In this document: one piece after another, positions 44,089-51,675 of the stretch
Layout: each line of letters begins with the position of its first letter
Numbering within the stretch: position 1 is the first letter of the stretch
Assembly: GCF_013391105.1 (NCBI RefSeq)
Contig: NZ_CP058335.1
Span: 3,534,001-3,598,000 of the forward strand
From: Natronomonas salina
GTDB taxonomy: Archaea > Halobacteriota > Halobacteria > Halobacteriales > Haloarculaceae
Direction: 5' to 3'
Length of the DNA stretch: 64,000 nt
Made by a program: the position numbers and the translations under genes
The notes under the pieces: model-generated
Database searches by the model: none
What the model saw: only the letters and a program-made list of their open reading frames with translations
What the model was told of the DNA's origin: nothing

Positions 44089-44973
44089 ATGGCAATGCGC
44101 GAACGCGGCCCGCCGGACGACCGCGACCCCGAGACCCTCCTGGAGTTCGGGGTCGTCAACCTCGACAAGCCGCCCGGCCCCTCGGCCCACCAGGTCGCCG
44201 CCTGGGTCCGCGACGCCGCCGACGTCGCCCGCGCCGCCCACGCGGGCACGCTCGACCCGAAGGTGACGGGCTGTCTGCCGATCCTGACCGGCACCGCGAC
44301 CCGCGCCGCACAGGTGTTCGACGAGAGCCGGAAGGGGTACGTCTCCGAACTCGAACTCCATGCGCCCGCGCCGAACGACCTCGCGGAGACCCTCGCCGAG
44401 TTCGAGGGCCCGCTCTACCAGAAGCCGCCGCGGAAGTCCGCGGTCGCCCGCCGGCTCCGCGTCCGCGAGATATTCAGCCTCGAGGCCCTCGAGGTCGAGG
44501 ACCGCCGGGCGCTGATCGACGTCGAGTGCGAGAGCGGGACCTACGTCCGGAAGCTCTGTCACGACCTCGGCCTCGCGCTCGGCACCGGCGCCAACATGGG
44601 CGACCTCCGGCGGACCAAGACCGGCACCTTCGACGACGCGTCGCTCGTCACACTGCACGACCTCGTCGACGGGCTGGCGTTCTGGCGCGAGGACGGCGAC
44701 GCAGACCTCCTGCGGGAGGTCGTCCAGCCCGCCGAGCGCGCGCTGGAACACCTGCCGGGGCTGACCGTCGCACCATCTGCGGCCCGCGAGATCGCCGAGG
44801 GCGCGCCGGTGTACCCCCCCGGTATCCTGGAGACGGACCTCGGGGCCGCCGACGAAGGCGACCTCGTCGCCAGTTACACGCCGGACGGCGCCGCGGTCTG
44901 TCTCGGCCACCTCGTCGGCGACCCGGCGGCAGATTCGGGCGTCGTCGTCGAACTGGAGCGCGTCCTGGTCTGA
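44089..44973 (+). CDS. cbf5: tRNA/rRNA pseudouridine synthase Cbf5 (TruB-type)
   Basis: A 294-residue Cbf5, catalytic subunit of archaeal box H/ACA RNPs, also able to make pseudouridine 55 in tRNA. NLDKPPGPSAHQVAAWV opens the catalytic domain, the nucleophile Asp56 is in HAGTLDPKVTG, and VECESGTYVRKLCHDLGLALG is the second conserved block. A C-terminal PUA domain covers about residues 215-290. The ATG at 44089 is used; an in-frame ATG two codons later is possible. It follows cmk by five bases. Confidence 0.95.
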   Translation: MAMRERGPPDDRDPETLLEFGVVNLDKPPGPSAHQVAAWVRDAADVARAAHAGTLDPKVTGCLPILTGTATRAAQVFDESRKGYVSELELHAPAPNDLAETLAEFEGPLYQKPPRKSAVARRLRVREIFSLEALEVEDRRALIDVECESGTYVRKLCHDLGLALGTGANMGDLRRTKTGTFDDASLVTLHDLVDGLAFWREDGDADLLREVVQPAERALEHLPGLTVAPSAAREIAEGAPVYPPGILETDLGAADEGDLVASYTPDGAAVCLGHLVGDPAADSGVVVELERVLV

Positions 44974-45046
44974 TTCCGGGCCGGCGCGGGGCGGCGACGT
45001 CCACCTGCGGGCCCTGCTTTTTGTGGCTGGCGGCCGACCTCCGACC

Positions 45047-46147
45047 ATGGACCTCCCAGACCCGGCGCCAGGGAGCCTCGAGCGCGCCTGGCTCGACGTC
45101 ACGGGGCTGCCGACGGGCGGCGCGGAGCGACTGCCGGTGATCGTCGTCGAGGGCGGAAGCCCCGGACCGACCGCCTGGGTGACGGCGGGCGTCCACGGCG
45201 ACGAGGTGACCGGCGTCGTCGCCGCCCAGGACGTCGCCAACGCGTTCGCGCCCGCGGACGGAGGGGCCGACGCCTCCGGACCGCTGGTCGACCCGGCTGA
45301 CCTCCGGGGCCGCCTCGTCTGCGTCCCGGTCGTCAACCCCGCCGGCCTCCGCCGGACGACGCGGCACTCCTACTACGGCGGCGAGGACCCCAACAGGACG
45401 TTCCCGGACCCGACGGCCGACTCCGTCGGCGAGCGAACCACCCAGGAGCGCGTCGCCGAGCGGCTGTACGACGCCTTCGCCGACGCCGACCTCCTGCTGG
45501 ACCTCCACACCGCGCAGGTCAACTCCATCGCCTACGTCATCCGCCACCGCGTGCTGTACGGCGAGCGCCGCGACCGCGAGACCGCCGAGGAACTGGCCGA
45601 CGACCTCGGCCGACTCACGGACGCGCTCGACCTCCCGACGGTCGTCCAGTACGCCCCCGAGGAGTACGTCGAGCGCGGGCTGCACCGCTCGGTCGCGGGC
45701 GCGGCGCTGAACGGCGCCGGCGTCCCGGCGTGCACCGTGGAACTGGGGAGCCACAGCACCGTCGACGACCGGACCCGGGCCGCCGGCGTCGCCGACGTCT
45801 TCCGCGCGCTCGTCGCCTTCGACGCACTCGATTCCGTTCCCGACCCAGTTCTCGAGTCCGACCCGGCGACCCCGGACCCGGTCGACTTCCAGGTCCGGCG
45901 GTACCGCGGTCCGCGCGTCGACGCCGCCGGTATCGTCCGTCCACGGGTCGGGCCCGGCGACACGGTCCAGGCGGGCGACGTCGTCGCCGACGTCCGCACC
46001 GCGAACGGCGAGTATCAGAGCTCGGTCACGAGCGACCACGACGGGTACGTCCTCGCCCACCGGACCGGCGTGGCGGTCTACGAGAACGACGCCGTCGCGG
46101 CGCTGGCCGTCCGCGACGAGGAACCCCTGGTGGGCGAGCGTCCCTGA
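45047..46147 (+). CDS. Succinylglutamate desuccinylase/aspartoacylase family protein
   Basis: A 366-residue zinc-dependent acylase-like protein. The N-terminal carboxypeptidase-type domain has GVHGDEVTG (His and Glu ligands), DLHTAQVNS (third ligand), NPAGLRRTTRH and PNRTFPDP. The C-terminal third (from about residue 280) is a beta-rich segment with a lipoyl-like pattern, RVGPGDTVQAGDVVADV, common in this family. Members deacylate N-acyl amino acids or related metabolites; the actual substrate is unknown. The ATG at 45047 is preferred over the upstream TTG-type extension and lies about 30 bases after CTTTTTGTGG. Confidence 0.85.
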   Translation: MDLPDPAPGSLERAWLDVTGLPTGGAERLPVIVVEGGSPGPTAWVTAGVHGDEVTGVVAAQDVANAFAPADGGADASGPLVDPADLRGRLVCVPVVNPAGLRRTTRHSYYGGEDPNRTFPDPTADSVGERTTQERVAERLYDAFADADLLLDLHTAQVNSIAYVIRHRVLYGERRDRETAEELADDLGRLTDALDLPTVVQYAPEEYVERGLHRSVAGAALNGAGVPACTVELGSHSTVDDRTRAAGVADVFRALVAFDALDSVPDPVLESDPATPDPVDFQVRRYRGPRVDAAGIVRPRVGPGDTVQAGDVVADVRTANGEYQSSVTSDHDGYVLAHRTGVAVYENDAVAALAVRDEEPLVGERP

Positions 46148-46160
46148 CCCTCGAAGCGAA

Positions 46161-46170
46161 GCGCTTAAAC
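46161..46170 (+). promoter_or_regulatory. TATA box of tRNA-Pro
   Basis: GCGCTTAAAC is about 30 bases upstream of the tRNA 5' end and right after the AstE-like gene stop. It is the only AT-containing element at the expected distance. Confidence 0.55.
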
Positions 46171-46197
46171 GTCAAACCGCCGTCCCTCGAAACGCGA

Positions 46198-46268
46198 GGG
46201 ACCGTGGGGTAGTGGTATCCTCTGCGGATGGGGTCCGTAGGACCCGAGTTCAATTCTCGGCGGTCCCA
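46198..46268 (+). tRNA. tRNA-Pro (anticodon GGG)
   Basis: Acceptor GGGACCG pairs with CGGTCCC, the D arm contains GGGGTAGTGG, the anticodon stem TGCGG/CCGTA encloses the loop ATGGGGT with anticodon GGG, and the T arm contains GAGTTCAATTC. The discriminator is A and no CCA is encoded. There is no intron. It follows the AstE-like gene by 50 bases. Confidence 0.95.
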
Positions 46269-46619
46269 CTCCAACTTCTTTCCACGACGAGCGGAGGCAC
46301 TGCCGACAGAAATTCCGACACGTGGCCCCCTGCAGGGTCGGACGTTGATTCCGCCCCCGTTTATCAGGAAGCGAATACTCGCCTTCCGATTTATATCTAT
46401 ACCGGTCGAATAAGTAGTTGACCGCGAACGCCTGGGGAAGCGTCGGCGAGGCCGTCGACGCGGGCGTCGCGGGAGTTGTCGCGAGCGGCGGCCCCCGGCC
46501 GTCCTTCTAATCCTCTCGAGCGGTTGGACTAGATGATCCGTCCTGCGTCAATCGGAACCACGGAGCTTCCAGCTTTGCATTTCCCTACGTCTTTATCCTG
46601 CGCTCTCGAACTCCACACT
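46269..46619. other. Gene-free stretch after tRNA-Pro
   Basis: No annotated-size gene fits this 351-base gap. The left half has TCTTTCC, a possible tRNA end. At 46389-46400 a TTTATATCT element stands about 28 bases upstream of a TTG that opens a 30-codon frame (46418-46510) with haloarchaeal third-position GC; this is discussed as a finding only. Near 46589 a GTCTTTATCC element fits the promoter of the zinc-type gene starting at 46620. Confidence 0.45.
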
Positions 46620-46967
46620 GTGCCAGAACCCTTCGACTCCTTCCCGGACGACGTCGACGACACGCCGACCGTCACGTGCTCCCGCTGCAACCGCGAGTGG
46701 GACCTCGAGTTCGAACTCGACGACCTGCAGGTGGGCAATCAGGCGATGGAGCAGTTCGCGCTCGACCACAAGCGCCACACCGGCCACTTCCCGGACGACG
46801 TGTCGCCGTGGATCGTCGCGTGCCGGCAGTGCCCCGACGGCGAGGAGTTCCTCGCCGAGCGGCCGGGCCGGCGGTGGGCGGAGACCCACGCGCGGCACAC
46901 CCAGCACGCGGTGACGGTGCGCCACGACGAGGAGGAGGAACCGACGATCGTCGAACCCGAGGATTGA
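46620..46967 (+). CDS. Small protein with two Cys/His zinc-finger-like repeats
   Basis: A 115-residue acidic protein starting at GTG (PEPFDSFPDDVDDTP). It has two similar blocks: CSRCNREWDL followed after about 25 residues by HKRHTGH, and CRQCPDGEEF followed by HARHTQH. Each offers C-x2-C and H-x2-H-x2-H, so each may bind one zinc ion. The frame is open upstream to 46533, but the GTG lies 26-30 bases after a GTCTTTATCC element, so the shorter form is preferred. I do not recognise the family. Confidence 0.7.
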   Translation: MPEPFDSFPDDVDDTPTVTCSRCNREWDLEFELDDLQVGNQAMEQFALDHKRHTGHFPDDVSPWIVACRQCPDGEEFLAERPGRRWAETHARHTQHAVTVRHDEEEEPTIVEPED

Positions 46968-46983
46968 ACGACCCGGATTCTGG

Positions 46984-47424
46984 CTACTGCGCTTCGTCCG
47001 CCAGCGCCTGCTCGCGCAACTGTTCGCCCTCCGCCGTACTGGTCTCCAGTTCCGGAACCTCGACCGGATGCCCGTCCTCGTCGATGGCGACGAAGACGAA
47101 GTACGACTCCGTCGTGACCTCGGTGTCTCCCGTCATCGGGTCCTCCGCGTGGGCCCGCACCCGCACGCGGACGCTCGTCCGGCCCGAGTTGTAGGTGTAC
47201 GCCTCGATCAGCGCGATGTCGCCGAGCTCGAGGGGCAACTGGAAGTCAACCGAGTCGATGTGGGCGGTCACGCAGGACTGTCCGGCGAACCGCATCGCGC
47301 TCATGGCGCCGACCTCGTCCATCCAGTGGAGGACGTTCCCCCCGTGGGCGGTGCCGAGGTTGTTGGCGTGGTGCGGCTGGACGCGGTTGCGGTCCTCGAT
47401 GTAGGTGTCCATCAGGTCGACCAT
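46984..47424 (-). CDS. Acyl-CoA thioesterase (hotdog fold, YciA-type)
   Basis: A 146-residue single hotdog-domain protein. DTYIEDRNRVQPHHANNLGTAHGG and VLHWMDEVGAMSAMRFAG are typical of YciA/BFIT-type acyl-CoA thioesterases, where the Asp of the helix is catalytic. The central SVDFQLPLELGDIALIEAYTYNSGRTSVRVRV and the end are family-like. ATG at 47424 (VDLMDTY) gives the usual length; the longer open frame starts at 47517. Substrate chain length cannot be inferred. The gene is divergent from the DUF2391 gene. Confidence 0.85.
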   Translation of the reverse strand: MVDLMDTYIEDRNRVQPHHANNLGTAHGGNVLHWMDEVGAMSAMRFAGQSCVTAHIDSVDFQLPLELGDIALIEAYTYNSGRTSVRVRVRAHAEDPMTGDTEVTTESYFVFVAIDEDGHPVEVPELETSTAEGEQLREQALADEAQ

Positions 47425-47531
47425 GTCCGGGGTACGAAGCCCGGCCTGGAAAACACCGGCGCCATCGGGGCTGCCCACCTCGCCGCGATAGCGGGGGAAT
47501 CTTTTTCGACCCGTCACCCCACTGTCGGGGC

Positions 47532-48200
47532 ATGACCGCAGGGGGGCGCGACGGCGGGGGCGACCCGTCGCCGGCGAAGACCGTCGCCGTCGAGGAGCTC
47601 CGCTCGCAGCTCGCGGAGCTGGAGGACACCGTCGACGACCCCGAGGAGCGCCGGGAGGTCGAGCAGGCGATCAGCCTCCTGGAGCGGCTGCCCGGCGGCG
47701 CCGACGGAGCCGACCTCATCAGGAAGTTCACCCGGCGCGACATCGCCGAGGGGTTCGTCGGCGCCATCCTCATCTCGCTGCCGATGCTCGTCGAGGACGG
47801 CGTGTTCGAGATCGCCGAGGTGTTCCTCGCCCGGCCCGCGCTGCTCGTCCTCAACGTCTGCTTCGTGTTCGCGGTGACCGCCGGCCTGCTGTACTTCGCG
47901 GACTTCCGGGACGTCCAGATCACCCGGCCCATCTTCGGCATCATCCCCCGGCGCTTCACCGCCGTCCTCGTCATCGCCTTCGTCACCGCGACGTTCACCA
48001 TGACGCTGTGGGGCCGCCTCGACGGCTGGTCTGACCCGGTCGTCGCGCTCGCGCGCATCTCCGTCGTCTGGACGCTCTGTGCGTTCGGCGCCGCGCTCGG
48101 CGACCTCCTGCCCGGCGAGTCCTCCGCGAAGGACATCAACGACGAACTCGACGACCTCGGCGAACGCATCGGTATCGGGGACCGGGAAGGGCGATTCTAG
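47532..48200 (+). CDS. DUF2391 family membrane protein
   Basis: A 222-residue protein. The first 70 residues are soluble and include a helix LRSQLAELEDTVDDPEERREVEQAISLLERL. Four or five membrane helices follow, starting at EGFVGAILISLPMLVEDGVFEIAEVFL, and a conserved turn contains RRFTAVLVIAFVTATFTMTLW. This layout matches DUF2391, an uncharacterised membrane family also found in bacteria. It is an isolated gene, and three hairpin-like repeats lie in the 267 bases after it. Confidence 0.82.
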   Translation: MTAGGRDGGGDPSPAKTVAVEELRSQLAELEDTVDDPEERREVEQAISLLERLPGGADGADLIRKFTRRDIAEGFVGAILISLPMLVEDGVFEIAEVFLARPALLVLNVCFVFAVTAGLLYFADFRDVQITRPIFGIIPRRFTAVLVIAFVTATFTMTLWGRLDGWSDPVVALARISVVWTLCAFGAALGDLLPGESSAKDINDELDDLGERIGIGDREGRF

Positions 48201-48227
48201 AACCCCCACTTTTTGCACGCTCCGGCG

Positions 48228-48250
48228 GTTCAGCGCCGATGGCGCTGAAC
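48228..48250 (+). terminator. Inverted repeat after the DUF2391 gene
   Basis: GTTCAGCGCC, GAT, GGCGCTGAAC is a perfect 10-base inverted repeat with a 3-base loop. A T5 tract (CACTTTTTGC) lies just before it, so the DUF2391 transcript may end at the tract or hairpin. Confidence 0.5.
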
Positions 48251-48299
48251 ACGCCTCCGCGGCAAAAACTTGGGGAAAATATGCGCGCCCTCCTCCTGT

Positions 48300-48397
48300 C
48301 GCGCGGCTTCGCTCCGCTCAGCCGCGCGATAGTCGTCGGGCGCTACGGCGGCTCACTTCGTTCGCCGCCGCGAACCGCGCTCGCTTCGCTCGCGCGG
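48300..48397. repeat. Cluster of three REP-like hairpins
   Basis: Three hairpins follow one another: stems CGCGCGGCT/AGCCGCGCG (48300-48308, 48320-48328), CGGCGGC/GCCGCCG (48346-48352, 48364-48370) and CCGCGC/GCGCGG (48375-48380, 48392-48397). Each loop is exactly 11 bases: TCGCTCCGCTC, TCACTTCGTTC and TCGCTTCGCTC. They lie between two converging genes, where they could stop transcription from both sides. A fourth copy occurs at 56655-56675. Confidence 0.65.
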
Positions 48398-48467
48398 ATG
48401 CTAGCTTTCGTTTCTACTCTCGTCTGGCCAAAGCAGCGCCTCTACAGTCGAGAAAGCAGTCCGGCGC

Positions 48468-50213
48468 TCAGTCGTTTCGCTTCGCGCCGGGGTTCGTCAC
48501 AGCGCCGTTGGCCGCCGAGTCGAACTGCTGGCCGTACTTCGCCAGCACGCCGTTCGTGTAGTTCGGCTCCGGCTGGCCGCGCTCCTCGATGCGGCGCTCG
48601 ATCTCCTCGTCGGAGAGGTCCACCGACATCTCGAGGTTGTCGATGTCGATGGTGATGGTGTCGCCGTCCTCCAGGGCGGCGATGGGGCCGCCGTCGAAGG
48701 CCTCCGGGGCGACGTGGCCGATGGAGAACCCGCGTGTGGCCCCCGAGAACCGGCCGTCGGTGAACAGCGCGACGTCCTCGGCGTGGCCCTGGCCGGCGAC
48801 CGCGCTCGTGACGCCGAGCATCTCGCGCATGCCGGGGCCGCCCTTCGGTCCCTCGTTGCGGATGCCGATGACGTCACCGGACTCGACGTGGCCCTCCTGG
48901 ACGTACTGCATCGCGGTCTCCTCGTCCTCGAAGATCCGGACCGGCCCCTCGTGGTGGAGGTGGTCCTCGCCGGTGATCTTGATGACCGCGCCCTCGGGCG
49001 CGAGGTTGCCGGTGAGGATGCGGATGGCGCCGCGCTCGTGGATCGGGTCGTCGACGGTGTGGAGGAAGTCCGCGTCGACGTCCTCGATTGCCGCCGGGTC
49101 GAGACGCTCGATCGCCTCGGCGATCGTCTCCCCGGTGACCGTGAGCGCGTCGCCGTGCAGGAGGTCGGCCTCGAGGAGCTCCCGGAGGACGACCGGGACG
49201 CCGCCGACCTCGTGGAGGTCGTTCATCACGCGCTCGCCGCCGGGCTGGAGGTTCGCGATCTTCGGGGTGCGGGCGCTGATCTCGTTGAAGTCCTTGACGT
49301 CCAGCTCGATGCCGGCCTCGGCGGCCATCGCCAGCAGGTGGAGGACGGCGTTGGTCGACCCGCCGACGGCGACCTGCAGCGAGATGGCGTTCTCGAAGGA
49401 CTCCCGGGAGAGGAAGTCGGAGGGTTTCCGGCCCTCCTGGACGGCCTCGACGGCGAGTTCGCCGCTCTCGCGGGCGACCTCGTAGCGGTCGTCGTCCTCG
49501 GCGGGCGGCGACGACGAGCCCAGCGGCGCGAAGCCGATGGTCTCGGAGATCGACGCCATCGTGTTGGCGGTGAACATCCCGCCGCAGGAGCCGGCGCCCG
49601 GGCAGGCGTTCCGCTCGAGGTCGTCGAGTTCGTCCTCGCTCATCTCGCCGTCGGCGACCGCGCCGACCCCCTCGAAGACGTTCTGGATGGTGACCTCGCG
49701 GCCGTCGTGCTCGCCCGGCATGATGGACCCGCCGTAGAGGAACACCGACGGGAGGTCCGTCCGGATGGCGGCCATCATCATCCCTGGCATGTTCTTGTCG
49801 CAGCCGCCGATGGTGACGAGGCCGTCCATGCGCTCGCCGAAGGAGACGAGCTCGACGCTGTCGGCGATGACCTCCCGGGAGACGAGGGAGGCCTTCATCC
49901 CCTCGGTCCCCATCGAGATGGCGTCGGAGATGGTGATGGTGCCGAACTCGATGGGCATGCCGCCGGCGTCGTCGACCGCGTCGTAGGCGGCCTGGGCGAC
50001 GTCGTCGAGGTGGACGTTGCAGGGCGTGATGTCGGCGGCGGGGTTGGCGACGCCGATCATCGGCGAGGAGAGGTCCTCGTCGTCGTAGCCCATCGCGCGG
50101 AACATCGCGCGGTGGGGGGCGCGCTCGACGCCCTCGGTCACCTCGTTGCTCGGGAGGTCGTCGGGCTTCTGGCGGTCGCCCGACTCGCGCTCGGGCGGTT
50201 CCTGCTGGCTCAT
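48468..50213 (-). CDS. ilvD: Dihydroxy-acid dehydratase
   Basis: A 581-residue IlvD/Edd family protein, which dehydrates 2,3-dihydroxy acids in valine, leucine and isoleucine synthesis. Iron-sulfur ligands are Cys65 (ITPCNVH), Cys138 (GGCDKNMPG) and Cys210 ([15 protein letters not shown]). [14 protein letters not shown] and [19 protein letters not shown] are conserved. A CGTTAAGTC element on the minus strand (50235-50243) is about 26 bases upstream of the ATG, which suggests a leaderless transcript. No other ilv genes are adjacent. Confidence 0.96.
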   Translation of the reverse strand: MSQQEPPERESGDRQKPDDLPSNEVTEGVERAPHRAMFRAMGYDDEDLSSPMIGVANPAADITPCNVHLDDVAQAAYDAVDDAGGMPIEFGTITISDAISMGTEGMKASLVSREVIADSVELVSFGERMDGLVTIGGCDKNMPGMMMAAIRTDLPSVFLYGGSIMPGEHDGREVTIQNVFEGVGAVADGEMSEDELDDLERNACPGAGSCGGMFTANTMASISETIGFAPLGSSSPPAEDDDRYEVARESGELAVEAVQEGRKPSDFLSRESFENAISLQVAVGGSTNAVLHLLAMAAEAGIELDVKDFNEISARTPKIANLQPGGERVMNDLHEVGGVPVVLRELLEADLLHGDALTVTGETIAEAIERLDPAAIEDVDADFLHTVDDPIHERGAIRILTGNLAPEGAVIKITGEDHLHHEGPVRIFEDEETAMQYVQEGHVESGDVIGIRNEGPKGGPGMREMLGVTSAVAGQGHAEDVALFTDGRFSGATRGFSIGHVAPEAFDGGPIAALEDGDTITIDIDNLEMSVDLSDEEIERRIEERGQPEPNYTNGVLAKYGQQFDSAANGAVTNPGAKRND

Positions 50214-50234
50214 ACCGACCCCTTGCCGTCGAGT

Positions 50235-50243
50235 GACTTAACG
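50235..50243 (-). promoter_or_regulatory. TATA element of ilvD
   Basis: On the minus strand the element reads CGTTAAGTC, about 22-30 bases upstream of the ATG at 50213. The adjacent CCGTATACTGG is a second AT-containing element. Confidence 0.45.
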
Positions 50244-50455
50244 GCCAGTATACGGTCCAGTTTTTTCCGGGAGCCGCCTGCGAGCCGAACGTATTCGGTC
50301 GAACGGCGCCGGCCGGCTCTCGATAGCATCCTGACGGTTCTCGTTACAATCGCTCCCATAATCGGACGTTCGTCTACACGAAGCGGGCCAATGATTGTAC
50401 TCTACTAGGTGTTATAGGGATATGTCTATGTGTTCTTGAACCTATTCCGTGCTAC

Positions 50456-50596
50456 ATGCGCCCGAACAACCCGGAAGCGGGAGTGGAACTGTACGAGTGT
50501 TTCGACTGTGGCGAGCGGACGACCGACCCGCCGGTGCCGACCTGCGAGCACTGCGGCGGCGACCTGCGGAACCTCGGCCGGTCGAGGGACCTCTAA
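50456..50596 (+). CDS. Rubrerythrin-like zinc-ribbon microprotein
   Basis: A 46-residue protein: RPNNPEAGVELYECFDCGE, then RTTDPPVPTCEHCGGDLRNL and GRSRDL. The two pairs C-x2-C (ECFDC and CEHC) form a short zinc ribbon resembling the rubredoxin-like end of rubrerythrin, a type common in haloarchaea. A GTTATAGG element about 40 bases upstream may be its promoter. The RFAP synthase homologue starts 48 bases downstream, so the two may be cotranscribed. It lacks a diiron domain, so peroxidase activity is not expected. Confidence 0.8.
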   Translation: MRPNNPEAGVELYECFDCGERTTDPPVPTCEHCGGDLRNLGRSRDL

Positions 50597-50643
50597 CTGC
50601 CGCTGTCGAAACCCACAACTCGGCGACCGACCAACGGCCGGCA

Positions 50644-51615
50644 ATGCGCGTCCGCGTCGACGCCGGCGCCCGCCTCCACGTCGGCTTCCAGAACCTCTCG
50701 CTGGCCCACGAGCGCCTCTACGGGGGCGTCGGGGTCGCCCTCGACGAGCCGTCGGTGGTGCTGACGGCCGAACCCGCCGCCGCGGTCGCCTGCGAGGACC
50801 CGCTGGTCGCGGACTACGCCGACCGCGTCTGCGAGGTGCTGGGGGTCGACGGCGCCCGGATCGACGTCGAGGCGTCGCTGCCCCGCCACGTCGGCCTCGG
50901 CAGCGGGACGCAGCTCGCGCTGGCGACGCTCGCCGCCGTCGCTCGCGCCCACGAGATGGCGCCGCGAGTCAGAGAGCGGGCGCCCGAACTCGACCGCGGC
51001 GGCCGCAGCGGCGTCGGCGTGGCCGCCTTCGAGGCCGGCGGGTTCGTCGTCGACGCCGGCCACCCCACTGAGCGGTTCACGACCGCCCCGCCCGCTGCCG
51101 GCGAGTGGGAGGTCCCGGCGGTCGCCGCGCGCCACGAAGTCCCGGCCGACTGGCGGTTCGTCCTGGTGCTGGCCGACGCCGAGCAGGGCCGCAGCGGCGA
51201 CGCCGAGAACGAGAGCATGCGCGCGGTCGTCGAGAACGCCGACCCCGCCGTGGCCGACGACCTCGCCGCCCTGCTGGTCCGGCGGCTGCTCCCCGCCGTC
51301 GCCGAGGGTCGCCTGGAAGCGTTCGGCGACGCGCTGGGGGCGTTCGGCCGGCTCAACGGCGCCTGGTACGCCGACGAGCAGGGCGGCGTCTACCGACCGC
51401 CGGCGGGCCGGCTCATCGACGCCCTCGCCGAGCGGCCGTCGGTCCGCGGCGTCGGGCAGTCCTCGTGGGGGCCGGCCGTCTACGGCGTGACGGACGCGAC
51501 GCTGGCCGACGACGCCCGGGTGGCCGCCGAGGACGCGCTGTCGGCGGCCGACGTCGACGGCTCCGTTCGGGTCGTCGCCCCGCGGAACGAGGGCGCCCGC
51601 GTCGACCCGGCGTGA
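50644..51615 (+). CDS. Beta-ribofuranosylaminobenzene 5'-phosphate synthase family protein (GHMP fold)
   Basis: A 323-residue member of the GHMP kinase-like family that includes RFAP synthase, the first committed enzyme of methanopterin synthesis in methanogens. RVDAGARLHVGFQNLS and GVGVALDEPSVVL open the protein, PRHVGLGSGTQ (80-90) is the GHMP nucleotide motif, and RGGRSGVGVAAFEAGGFVVDAG and GVGQSSWGPAVYG follow. Haloarchaea use folates rather than methanopterin, so the actual product is uncertain. The preceding gene is the zinc microprotein and the next is the KaiC-like gene. Confidence 0.83.
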   Translation: MRVRVDAGARLHVGFQNLSLAHERLYGGVGVALDEPSVVLTAEPAAAVACEDPLVADYADRVCEVLGVDGARIDVEASLPRHVGLGSGTQLALATLAAVARAHEMAPRVRERAPELDRGGRSGVGVAAFEAGGFVVDAGHPTERFTTAPPAAGEWEVPAVAARHEVPADWRFVLVLADAEQGRSGDAENESMRAVVENADPAVADDLAALLVRRLLPAVAEGRLEAFGDALGAFGRLNGAWYADEQGGVYRPPAGRLIDALAERPSVRGVGQSSWGPAVYGVTDATLADDARVAAEDALSAADVDGSVRVVAPRNEGARVDPA

Positions 51616-51642
51616 GCCGTCACGGCGCTCGATTCCCCCTCA

Positions 51643-51651
51643 ATAATTTAA
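51643..51651 (+). promoter_or_regulatory. TATA element of the KaiC-like gene
   Basis: ATAATTTAAG spans 25-33 bases upstream of the ATG at 51676, and predicts a leaderless transcript. Confidence 0.5.
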
Positions 51652-51675
51652 GTAGCCGGGGTCGAAGGGACCCCC

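Noticed and set aside
42626-44095. A 489-codon minus-strand frame over the coiled-coil gene and cmk
   Set aside because: The portion beyond 43273 is antisense to cmk (P-loop visible on the plus strand), so the gene is limited to 42626-43273.
46228-46413. 61-codon plus-strand frame starting inside tRNA-Pro
   Set aside because: It overlaps the tRNA and has no coding-like composition.
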